A stretch of 7,837 nucleotides of DNA from Planctomycetota bacterium (GCA_013213915.1 JABSRK010000172.1:1-7837), one strand, 5' to 3'; counted from the first letter of the stretch, positions 1 through 6,859 are shown. A program made the numbers and translations. Notes: generated from the sequence alone by a model not told the origin.

Positions 1-193
1 CGGAGTCCTCTTCGCTGACTCCCTGAACGAGGTGGAGGTCGGCGGCTTCAAGCTCGGATTCTGGTTCGCCCAGCAGGGCAGCATCATCGTGTTCGTGCTG
101 CTCATCCTCATCTATGCCCTGGGGATGAACCGGCTCGACCGGCGCTATCGCGACGAGGCGGAGAGCGACGGGGCGGAGAGCGACGGGGACTAG
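1..193 (+). CDS. DUF4212 sodium:solute symporter small subunit, C-terminal fragment
   Basis: This is the 3' end of a gene that begins outside the window; the reading frame starts at base 2 and gives 64 codons including the TAG stop. The fragment has the segment FWFAQQGSIIVFVLLILIYA followed by LGMNRLDRRY, which I recognise as the end of the DUF4212 family: a short loop, the second membrane helix, and a basic tail on the cytoplasmic side. In established families this small membrane protein is encoded directly before a VC_2705-type sodium:solute symporter and is taken to be its partner subunit. That is the arrangement here, with one base between its stop and the next start. The extreme C-terminus is acidic (ESDGAESDGD) and is encoded by a 15-base tandem duplication. 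The N-terminal half and the first membrane helix are not in view. Confidence 0.88.
   Translation, partial: GVLFADSLNEVEVGGFKLGFWFAQQGSIIVFVLLILIYALGMNRLDRRYRDEAESDGAESDGD
157..186 (+). repeat. Two perfect tandem copies of a 15-base unit
   Basis: The unit GGCGGAGAGCGACGG occurs twice in immediate succession (157-171 and 172-186). Being 15 bases long it stays in frame and doubles an acidic ESDG-type motif at the tail of the DUF4212 subunit, just before the stop codon. Replication slippage is the simplest origin. The last copy also brings a purine-rich stretch close to the GTG start of the next gene at 195, so it may influence ribosome binding; that last point is inference. Confidence 0.85.
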
Positions 194-194
194 C

Positions 195-2024
195 GTGGAT
201 CTCAAGAGTTGGACCCTCGTCTTCGTCGGCCTCACCTTCGGGCTGTACCTGTTCATCGCCTGGCGCAGTCGCGTCCGGGACACGAAGGGATTCTATGTCG
301 CCGGGCGCGGCGTCCCCGCGGCCGCCAACGGCATGGCCACGGCCGCGGACTGGATGAGCGCCGCGTCGTTCCTCTCCATGGCGGGGCTCATCTCGGTCAT
401 GGGGTACGCCGGTTGCGTCTATCTCATGGGCTGGACCGGCGGTTACGTGCTGCTCGCGCTGCTGCTGGCTCCGTATCTGCGCAAGAGCGGCAACTACACC
501 GTCCCCGACTTCGTCGGCGACCGCTACGACTCGAACGTCGCGCGGATGGTCGCCGTGGTGTGCGCCATCTTCATCAGCTTCACCTACGTGGCCGGGCAGA
601 TGCGGGGCGTCGGAATCGTGTTCTCGCGGTTCCTGGAGGTGGATATCAACGTCGGCGTCATGATCGGGATGGCGATCGTGTTCGTGTACGCGACCCTCGG
701 GGGTATGAAGGGCATCACCTGGACCCAGGTTGCTCAGTACTGGGTGATCATCACGGCGTTCCTCATCCCCGCCATCGCCATCAGCATCAAGCTGACCGGG
801 CACGCTCTGCCGCAGGTCGGGATGGGATCGGAACTGCTCGGTGGCACCGCCACGCTGCTCGACAAGCTCGACCAGATCCAGGCTGAACTCGGGTTCGGGT
901 CGTATACCGAGCCCTTCATCGGCACCACGTGGGACAAGACCAACGTCTTCTGCACCGCGCTTGCGCTGATGGCCGGTACGGCCGGTCTGCCGCACGTGAT
1001 CGTTCGCTTCTACACGGTGAAGAACGTCCGCGCTGCTCGCTGGAGCGCCTTCTGGGCGTTGCTGTTCATCTCGATCCTGTACCTGACGGCACCGGCGACG
1101 GCGGCGTTCGCGCGCTACTACATGATCGATAGCCTGGACGGCCGGTCGGCCGAGGAACTCCCCGGCTGGTTCCAGGGCTGGGAGAAGACGAACCTCATCA
1201 TCTGGCTGGACGACGGCGACGGCGTCGTTGAGTACCGGGGAGAGAATCCCAGAGACGGCGCCGCCAACGAGATCTTCCGGCGAGGCAAGCTGGAGTCGGC
1301 CGAGGTGGAGACCATTCGCGAGAAGCACAAGCAGTGGCTCTCGAGCGGCGGGCCCGAGGGCAGGCCCGGGTCCAAGGGCGAGGATGGGCGCGCTGTCCTG
1401 AGGAAGATGAGTCTGTCCGGCCCCGATCGTGACATCATCGTATTGGCCACGCCGGAGATGGCTGAGCTGTCGGCGTGGATCATCGCGCTGGTCGCGGCGG
1501 GGGGGCTGGCGGCGGCGCTGTCGACGGCCAGCGGTCTGCTGCTGGTGATCTCGTCCAGCGTCGCGCACGACCTCTACTACAAGATCGTGAACCCCCACGC
1601 ATCCGAACGGAAGCAGCTGCTCGTGGGGCGCATCGTGATCGGTTTCTCCGTGGTCGTTGCCGGCCTGTTCGGCATCTTCCCGCCCGGCTTCGTCAGCCAG
1701 GTCGTGGCGTTTGCGTTTGGCCTCGCGGCCGCGAGCTTCTTCCCGGCACTCGTCCTCGGGATCTTCAACCGGCGCATCGGCACGGTCCCCGCCGTCGCGG
1801 GCATGATCTGCGGCATCGGATTCACGGCGAGCTACATCATCGGCAGCGTCTATGGCGGCATGGGGGCGTGGTGCTTCGGGATTGGCGCCCAGGGCATCGG
1901 AGTGGTGGGGATGGCGATCAACTTCGCGGTGACGTTTGCCCTCATGTCGTTCTTCCCCGCGCCGCCGGCCCGTGTCCAGGCCCTCCTCGACGACCTCCGC
2001 AGGCCCGAGGCGGAAGACGCGTGA
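195..2024 (+). CDS. Sodium:solute symporter large subunit, VC_2705 subfamily
   Basis: This 609-residue inner-membrane protein belongs to the sodium:solute symporter (SSS) family and should use the sodium gradient to import a small solute, often a monocarboxylate in this branch. The N-terminus has a membrane helix, then GFYVAGRGVPAAANGMATAADWMSA (cited in two parts: GFYVAGRGVP at about 33-42 and NGMATAADWMSA at about 45-56), the signature of the family. A later helix carries AALSTASGLLL; Ser443-Thr444 fall where SSS proteins bind sodium (Na2 site in helix 8). Between helices, residues about 311-420 form a long hydrophilic loop with a DDGDG motif at 339-343; a loop of this kind occurs in other VC_2705 members but looks extended here. 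The GTG start is chosen because it lies one base after the DUF4212 stop and gives the usual N-terminus. Assignment to the DUF4212/VC_2705 pair is firm; the transported substrate is unknown. Confidence 0.92.
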   Translation: MDLKSWTLVFVGLTFGLYLFIAWRSRVRDTKGFYVAGRGVPAAANGMATAADWMSAASFLSMAGLISVMGYAGCVYLMGWTGGYVLLALLLAPYLRKSGNYTVPDFVGDRYDSNVARMVAVVCAIFISFTYVAGQMRGVGIVFSRFLEVDINVGVMIGMAIVFVYATLGGMKGITWTQVAQYWVIITAFLIPAIAISIKLTGHALPQVGMGSELLGGTATLLDKLDQIQAELGFGSYTEPFIGTTWDKTNVFCTALALMAGTAGLPHVIVRFYTVKNVRAARWSAFWALLFISILYLTAPATAAFARYYMIDSLDGRSAEELPGWFQGWEKTNLIIWLDDGDGVVEYRGENPRDGAANEIFRRGKLESAEVETIREKHKQWLSSGGPEGRPGSKGEDGRAVLRKMSLSGPDRDIIVLATPEMAELSAWIIALVAAGGLAAALSTASGLLLVISSSVAHDLYYKIVNPHASERKQLLVGRIVIGFSVVVAGLFGIFPPGFVSQVVAFAFGLAAASFFPALVLGIFNRRIGTVPAVAGMICGIGFTASYIIGSVYGGMGAWCFGIGAQGIGVVGMAINFAVTFALMSFFPAPPARVQALLDDLRRPEAEDA

Positions 2025-3469
2025 TGCCGGTCGGCGTTCGTGTTCGGGGCTTCCACGTCGGGTTGACCGATTGCCGGCTACGGATCCCGTTCCGTTTCGG
2101 GGTCGCGACCCTGACCGCGGCGCCGCATGCGACGGTGAGCGTGGAGATCGAAGACGAGCAAGGGGAGCGCTCCGTCGGCTTCGCTGGCGATCTCCTGGCG
2201 CCCAAGTGGTTCGACAAGGACCTGGGCAAATCCAACGAGCAGAACTTCGACGACCTGATCACGGCGACCGAACGGGCGATGGCGGCGTTTGCCGAGCCCG
2301 CTGCCGGATGCGTCTCGGTCTTCGAGCACTGGCGTCGGGTGTACGGCGCGTGTCATGTCTCGGGACGGGACGATCCGTCCGCGGCGCTGGTCAGCGGTTT
2401 TGGCGTCGCCCTGTGCGAGCGGGCGATCATCGACGCGGCCTGCCGCATGGTGGGGCTGTCGTTCGTCGCGGCGTTGCGTGAGGATCTGCTCGGCTTCCGT
2501 CCCGGCGTCGTCTGGCCCGAGCTGGCGGGCTGGGACCACGCGGCGGATCTGGGGGCGCCTCCGAAGGAGACCATGGTCGTCCGGCACACGGTGGGGATGG
2601 CCGATGCCTTGCAGTCCTCCGACGTGTCTGCGGGAGACCGGTTGAACGACGGATTGCCCGAGTGCTTGGTTGAGGACATCCGGCGCTACGGGCTCAACAC
2701 CTTCAAACTCAAGCTCTGCGGCGACAAGGACGAGGACCTGGAGCGGCTGCTGGCGTTCAGCGCTGTCGTCGGAGAGCACGTGCCCGACGGACTGTGCGTC
2801 ACCGTCGATGCCAATGAGCAGTTCGCCGCTATCGCTGACGTGGTTCGACTCCTGGAGGAGTTGTCTCGTCGCGACGGGGGGCAGCGGCTGCTCGACGCCC
2901 TGGTCCTCATCGAGCAACCGTTGGCGCGTCACGTGACATTCGACGCCGATCGAACCGCGGGCATGGCAGATCTGGAGGCGTTCGCTCCGTGCATCATCGA
3001 CGAGGCGGACGTGGACATCGATGCGTTCGATCGTGCGCTCGAATGCGGCTACCGGGGCGTGTCGGTGAAGAATTGCAAGGGTGTGTTCCGCGCGTTGCTC
3101 AATCGTGGCCTCGTCTGCGCGCGGGCGGAGGGCCCGGGGGACCTGTTCCAGTCCGGTGAGGACCTGACGAACCTGGCGGTGCTGTCGCTGCAGCAGGACC
3201 TGGTCACCCATTCGGTGCTCGGGCTGCCCCACGTCGAACGCAATGGGCATCACTACTTCCGCGGGCTCGAGCACCTCCCTGAGACCGAGGTGCGCCAGGC
3301 TCTCTCGCGCCATCCGGACCTCTACGAGGCGCGCGATGGGCTGGCCCAGGTGCGCATCGTGGACGGCGTCATGGAGCTCGGGTCGCTGCATGGGCCCGGT
3401 TACGGGCACGCCGTGGACGTGGACATGGAAGCTCGCGCCCCGTTGGCTGCCTGGAGGAGCCGCGGGTGA
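2024..3469 (+). CDS. Enolase-superfamily enzyme, mandelate racemase/muconate lactonizing type (MLE subgroup-like)
   Basis: The 481-residue product is a likely cytoplasmic metal-dependent enzyme that removes a proton alpha to a carboxylate. The N-terminal capping domain is seen at about 15-60 (LRIPFRFGVATLT and a following beta-rich stretch). The barrel holds a full set of catalytic positions in the expected order and spacing: KLK at Lys228/Lys230, metal ligands Asp262 (VDANEQF), Glu297 (LIEQPL) and Asp326 (IIDEAD), and Lys349 (VSVKNCKG). A lysine on each face of the site is the pattern of the MLE subgroup (cycloisomerases, epimerases, some dehydratases and synthases). The protein is about 100 residues longer than typical members, with extra sequence before the barrel and a C-terminal tail after about 400. 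The ATG overlaps the symporter stop (TGATG), with GGAAG seven bases upstream; the frame is open far upstream, but an earlier start would lie inside the symporter gene. The exact reaction cannot be assigned. Confidence 0.88.
   Translation: MPVGVRVRGFHVGLTDCRLRIPFRFGVATLTAAPHATVSVEIEDEQGERSVGFAGDLLAPKWFDKDLGKSNEQNFDDLITATERAMAAFAEPAAGCVSVFEHWRRVYGACHVSGRDDPSAALVSGFGVALCERAIIDAACRMVGLSFVAALREDLLGFRPGVVWPELAGWDHAADLGAPPKETMVVRHTVGMADALQSSDVSAGDRLNDGLPECLVEDIRRYGLNTFKLKLCGDKDEDLERLLAFSAVVGEHVPDGLCVTVDANEQFAAIADVVRLLEELSRRDGGQRLLDALVLIEQPLARHVTFDADRTAGMADLEAFAPCIIDEADVDIDAFDRALECGYRGVSVKNCKGVFRALLNRGLVCARAEGPGDLFQSGEDLTNLAVLSLQQDLVTHSVLGLPHVERNGHHYFRGLEHLPETEVRQALSRHPDLYEARDGLAQVRIVDGVMELGSLHGPGYGHAVDVDMEARAPLAAWRSRG
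3453..3458 (+). promoter_or_regulatory. Ribosome binding site for the flavin oxidoreductase
   Basis: GGAGGA lies seven bases before the GTG at 3466 and inside the last codons of the enolase-family gene. It supports the GTG start with a four-base GTGA overlap. Confidence 0.7.
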
Positions 3470-4914
3470 GCATCCGCTACGAGCCGCCCGGGCACGTGCG
3501 CGATGTGGAGCAGTTCCGCGAACGCTGGCGCGCGATCGCACCGGGACTCGACTGCGACGTCACGCTGGAGGGTGGGGCCGGACCCCTGGGGAGTCCCATT
3601 GAGGTGTTCGGCAAGTCTCTCGGGAATCGCTGGGCGGTGCATCCCATGGAAGGTTGGGACGGCACGGTGGACGGGCGGCCGACCGAGCACACACTCCGTC
3701 GATGGCGGCGCTTCGGGCGATCCGGCGCCGCGCTGATCTGGGGTGGCGAGGCGTTCGCCGTGCAGGCGGACGGACGTGCCAATCCCAACCAGCTCTACCT
3801 GGACCCGCGTGTGGACGTCGCCGCCTCCCTCGCATCCCTGCGGGACGAGGTGGTCGCGGGCCGCGCGGAGGTGGGTTACGCGGGCGAGCCGTTCGCCCTC
3901 GGTCTGCAGCTGACGCACTCCGGGCGCTTCGCGCGCCCGACGACGGCGGGGCCTGCACCGCGTGTGGCATACCGGCATCCCGTGCTCGATGCCCGGTTCG
4001 GTGTCGAGTGGGACGAACTGGTGCTGACGGACACCGAGCTGGAGGCCATCGCGGAGCGATTCGTCGACGCGGCGCGGATCGCGCACGAGGTCGGCTACGA
4101 CTTCGTGGACGTCAAGTGCTGCCATGGCTACTTGCTGCACGAGATGCTCGGGGCGCACACGCGCGACGGCCCCTACGGCGGCAGCTTGGAGAACCGCACG
4201 CGCCTGTTCCGATGCATCGTGGAGGGGATCCGTTTGGCGTGTCCAGGGCTCGCCATCGGATGTCGCGCCTCCATCGTGGATGTGCACCCGTTCGCTGCCG
4301 GAGACGACGCGGTGGGCGGTCCGCTCGGGTGGGAATCACATCTGCCCTACCGCTACGGTTTCGGCGTGGACGAAGACGATCCCCGGCGGCCGTCCTTCGA
4401 GGAGCCGTTCGCGTTCCTGAGGATGCTTCGGGACATGGACATCCGCGCCGTCAATCTGAGCGTCGGATCGCCCTACTACAACCCCCACATCCAGCGACCG
4501 GCCACGTATCCGCCGAGCGACGGCTACCTGCCGCCCGAGGACCCGCTGGCGGGCGTGGGGTTCCAGATCGACGCGGTCCGACGGTGCAAACGTGCGGTCC
4601 CGGAACTGGTGATGGTGGGTAGCGGCTACACCTACCTGCAGGAGTGGCTTCCGCACGTCGCGCAGTACGAGATCCGGGAGGGGTACGTGGACGTGGTGGG
4701 CATCGGTCGCATGGTGCTCGCCTACCCCGAGCTGCCGGCGGATGTGTTGGCGGGCCGGACGCTCCAGCGCAAGCGCCTGTGCCGTACGTTCAGCGATTGC
4801 ACGACCGGGCCGCGGCACGGCATGCTGAGCGGGTGCTTTCCGCTCGACGACCACTACCGTTCGTTGCCCGAAGCCGCGCGCATCAAGGAGATCAAGAAGG
4901 AGCTCGATCGATGA
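3466..4914 (+). CDS. NADH:flavin oxidoreductase / old yellow enzyme family protein (single domain, atypical active site)
   Basis: The 482-residue protein has the FMN-binding barrel of the old yellow enzyme (OYE) family. Visible landmarks are NRWAVHPMEGWDG at about 51-63, LQLTHSGRFARP (Gln148, His151, Arg154), HGYLLHEMLGAHTRDGPYGG from His220 with GSLENRTRLF following, and the late barrel strands VMVGSGYTYL and VDVVGIGRM. Such enzymes usually reduce activated C=C bonds or oxidise amines using FMN. Two points are atypical. The first of the two substrate-binding residues is Lys217 instead of His (KCCHGY versus the usual HxxH/N-GY), while His220 and Tyr222 are kept. The C-terminus has Cys439, Cys445 and Cys457, a partial version of the 4Fe-4S cysteine set of 2,4-dienoyl-CoA reductase, but there is no C-terminal FAD/NAD(P) domain. 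The GTG start overlaps the preceding stop by four bases and has a good ribosome binding site. The reaction is unassigned. Confidence 0.87.
   Translation: MSIRYEPPGHVRDVEQFRERWRAIAPGLDCDVTLEGGAGPLGSPIEVFGKSLGNRWAVHPMEGWDGTVDGRPTEHTLRRWRRFGRSGAALIWGGEAFAVQADGRANPNQLYLDPRVDVAASLASLRDEVVAGRAEVGYAGEPFALGLQLTHSGRFARPTTAGPAPRVAYRHPVLDARFGVEWDELVLTDTELEAIAERFVDAARIAHEVGYDFVDVKCCHGYLLHEMLGAHTRDGPYGGSLENRTRLFRCIVEGIRLACPGLAIGCRASIVDVHPFAAGDDAVGGPLGWESHLPYRYGFGVDEDDPRRPSFEEPFAFLRMLRDMDIRAVNLSVGSPYYNPHIQRPATYPPSDGYLPPEDPLAGVGFQIDAVRRCKRAVPELVMVGSGYTYLQEWLPHVAQYEIREGYVDVVGIGRMVLAYPELPADVLAGRTLQRKRLCRTFSDCTTGPRHGMLSGCFPLDDHYRSLPEAARIKEIKKELDR
4897..4902 (+). promoter_or_regulatory. Ribosome binding site for the Nramp-like transporter
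   Basis: AAGGAG ends eight bases before the ATG at 4911, within the last codons of the flavin oxidoreductase gene. It fixes the transporter start at the ATGA overlap rather than at any in-frame start further upstream. Confidence 0.72.
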
Positions 4915-6530
4915 GCAACCAGGATCGCGTCGCATCCGACGGGCAGATGATCGAGGAGGCTCGTGCGCGCGGCCGGGGCGCCACGCTCAAGACATACGTC
5001 CGCCTGTCTGGCCCCGGTTGGCTGCAAAGCGCGATCACCCTCGGCGGCGGGTCGCTGGCGTCGGCGCTCTACCTGGGCGTCCTGACGGGCTACGGCCTGT
5101 TGTGGATACAACCCGTGGCGATGCTGCTGGGCATCATCATGCTGTCGGCGATCAGCTACGTGACCCTGAGCACGGGAAAGCGTCCGTTCCGTGCCATCTG
5201 CGAGCACGTCAACCCGGTGCTCGGCTGGGGCTGGATCCTGGCGGTCCTGCTCGCGAACCTCGTCTGGAGCCTGCCCCAGTTCAGCCTCGGGACAGCGGCC
5301 ATCACCCAGAACCTGATGGGAGGTGGGGGAGGCGATGGTGCGAAGATCGCCTCCAGCATCGGCATCCTGGTGGTCGCTTCTGCGGTGATCTGGGCATACG
5401 ACAGCGGCGCCCGCGGCATCCGGCTGTTCGAGTTGCTGTTGAAGGGGATGGTGGCCCTCGTCGTGGTGTGCTTCTTCGGGGTCGTCGTCGCGCTCAGCAC
5501 CAACGGGGGGCTGGCCTGGGGCGACATCCTGCGCGGCTTCAACCTGGATCCATCGCTGATCTTCGAGCCGGCGCCCGTGTTCACGCCGTTCCTCGAGGCC
5601 GCCGGGCCGGCTCGGGAGTGGTGGACCAGCCACCTCGTCGGCCAGCAGCGCGACGTCATGATCGCGGCCGCGGCCACGGCGGTGGGCATCAACATGACGT
5701 TCCTGCTTCCCTATTCCATGCTCAGGAAGGGATGGGGCAAGAGCTTCCGGGGCCTCGCCACCTTCGACCTCTCGACGGCGCTGCTGATCCCCTTCTTCCT
5801 GGCGACGAGTTGTGTGGTCATCGCCGCCGCCTCCCAGTTTCACGGCAAGATCGACGACCGCCTGATCCAGGGCGACGCGGCGGCGCCGGCGCGCCTGGTC
5901 AAGGCCTACGAGGGGACGCTCGGTAAGCGAACCGGCGCCGTGGACGCACCCGTCACCGACGCCGATCGCTCCCTCGCCGCCATGCTGGTCAAGCGCGACG
6001 CGTTCGACCTTGCCGCGGCGCTCGAGCCGCTCACCGGCAAGGGGGTGGCGCGGGTGGTGTTCGGCATCGGCGTCCTCGGGATGGCCCTTTCCACCATCAT
6101 CATTCTCATGCTGATCTCGGGGTTCACGTTCTGCGAGATCTTCAACCGGCCAGCTTCGGGCACGTTCCACCGGATGGGCTGCCTCGCCGCCGGCATCGGC
6201 GTCATCGGACCGTTCGTCTGGAAGGGAGACGCCCAGTTCTGGCTGGCGGTGCCCACATCCGTGTTCGGTATGGTGCTGCTGCCGGTCGCCTACTGGACCT
6301 TCATCCTGATGATGAACAACAGGTCGCTGCTGGGCGACCAGATGCCGAAGGGCGGCTCTCGCGTTCGCTGGAACGTGTTCATGCTGCTGGCGGCCGTCAT
6401 CGTCACCCCCGCGAGCCTCTACAGCGCGTACGCCAAGGCGGGCTGGTACGGCCTCGGCGGCATCGGCGCCTTCATCGCCCTGGCCGTGGTGGCCGGCATG
6501 CGCCGCCGCCAAGGCAGGTCCGTCGGGTAG
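4911..6530 (+). CDS. Nramp-family-like transporter lacking the metal-binding motifs
   Basis: This 539-residue inner-membrane protein has about 11-12 hydrophobic segments and resembles the Nramp (natural resistance-associated macrophage protein) fold. The family anchor is LSGPGWLQSAITLGGGSL at about 33-50, which lines up with the Nramp helix-1 sequence GPG...DPGN. Here the DPGN metal site reads Gly45-Gly46-Gly47-Ser48. In helix 6 the Nramp MPH motif reads Leu266-Pro267-Tyr268. The aspartate, asparagine and methionine that bind Mn/Fe in true Nramp proteins are therefore all missing, so divalent metal transport is unlikely even though databases may label it so. A hydrophilic loop of about 70 residues (roughly 305-375) separates two later helices, which is long for the family. 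It is the last gene of the operon and overlaps the flavin enzyme stop by four bases. By context it may carry the pathway's substrate, product or counter-ion; that is inference. Confidence 0.85.
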   Translation: MSNQDRVASDGQMIEEARARGRGATLKTYVRLSGPGWLQSAITLGGGSLASALYLGVLTGYGLLWIQPVAMLLGIIMLSAISYVTLSTGKRPFRAICEHVNPVLGWGWILAVLLANLVWSLPQFSLGTAAITQNLMGGGGGDGAKIASSIGILVVASAVIWAYDSGARGIRLFELLLKGMVALVVVCFFGVVVALSTNGGLAWGDILRGFNLDPSLIFEPAPVFTPFLEAAGPAREWWTSHLVGQQRDVMIAAAATAVGINMTFLLPYSMLRKGWGKSFRGLATFDLSTALLIPFFLATSCVVIAAASQFHGKIDDRLIQGDAAAPARLVKAYEGTLGKRTGAVDAPVTDADRSLAAMLVKRDAFDLAAALEPLTGKGVARVVFGIGVLGMALSTIIILMLISGFTFCEIFNRPASGTFHRMGCLAAGIGVIGPFVWKGDAQFWLAVPTSVFGMVLLPVAYWTFILMMNNRSLLGDQMPKGGSRVRWNVFMLLAAVIVTPASLYSAYAKAGWYGLGGIGAFIALAVVAGMRRRQGRSVG

Positions 6531-6816
6531 GGCCGGCGGGCCGCCGATCTGACTGCTGCAGCCCGAGTGCGCCCAAGCCGCGCCTGGGCAACGGGTTCGC
6601 GGCGTGGACAGTCTTGGCCGGATCGTGCTTCCATTGGCCGAAGGTGCCCGCGTCGCACCACAGCGGGTAGACGGGCACGAAAGTTTCGGGGAACGCCAGC
6701 AACGTGACGCCGTCATCCGCCGCCCGTTCGGTGGCGTCGATGACGCGGTCCACGGTGTTCTCGGCGTCCAGTGCGGCGGGTCGGAGCTGGGCAATGCCTG
6801 CGCGGAGTTCTCGCAT
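6472..6816 (-). pseudogene. Truncated nitrilase-type carbon-nitrogen hydrolase (N-terminal remnant)
   Basis: Read leftward from ATG (complement of 6814-6816), the first ~70 codons have the N-terminus of a branch-1 nitrilase: AGIAQLRPAALDAENTVDRV, a helix rich in Ala/Asp, then LLAFPETFVPVYPLW at about 39-53 and AGTFGQWKHDPAKTVHA. Glu44 in FPET corresponds to the catalytic glutamate. Intact nitrilases are about 300 or more residues and need a lysine and a cysteine further on; neither region exists here. Similarity ends near codon 72 (about base 6601); the frame continues to 6472 only as a non-homologous tail that runs antisense into the transporter gene. I checked the other frames of 6531-6610 and saw no continuation, so this looks like a 3' deletion or rearrangement rather than a single frameshift. 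It converges on the upstream operon and diverges from the methyltransferase gene. Only 6601-6816 is supported by family resemblance. Confidence 0.68.
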
Positions 6817-6859
6817 GGCCCCATGTCAGAGCCCGCTGGCCAGGCGGTAGAGAGCCGTT

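Noticed and set aside
108..1598. Long minus-strand open frame opposite the symporter gene
   Set aside because: The translation is Arg/Asp/Pro/His-rich with no recognisable domain. It is the antisense shadow of a high-G+C gene whose plus-strand product is clearly a sodium symporter.
1475..2023. Upstream in-frame extension of the enolase-family gene
   Set aside because: The frame is open but overlaps conserved symporter helices and its translation is Arg-rich without similarity. The ATG at 2024, overlapping the symporter stop, gives the expected capping-domain N-terminus.
2078..3541. Long minus-strand open frame opposite the enolase-family gene
   Set aside because: Low-complexity composition without motifs, and the plus strand carries a complete set of enolase-superfamily active-site residues. 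Treated as an antisense shadow.
4911..6530. Annotation as a manganese/iron transporter (MntH)
   Set aside because: The fold resembles Nramp, but the DPGN and MPH metal-binding motifs are replaced by GGGS and LPY, so the specific name is not supported.
6531..6600. Possible rho-independent terminator after the operon
   Set aside because: There are short G/C hairpins (for example a 5-base stem at 6534-6546, and an imperfect one at 6561-6589), but no T tract follows and random hairpins are common at this base composition.
4854..6824. Minus-strand open frame of more than 650 codons opposite the transporter gene
   Set aside because: The product is dominated by Arg, His, Asp, Gln and Gly, as expected from reversing a membrane-protein gene with G/C-rich third positions. 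It is also in a different frame from the nitrilase remnant and shows no domain.
6817..6859. Shared divergent promoter between the nitrilase remnant and the alkyltransferase
   Set aside because: The 43-base gap could hold control signals, but I saw no paired -35/-10 elements or inverted repeat good enough to annotate.
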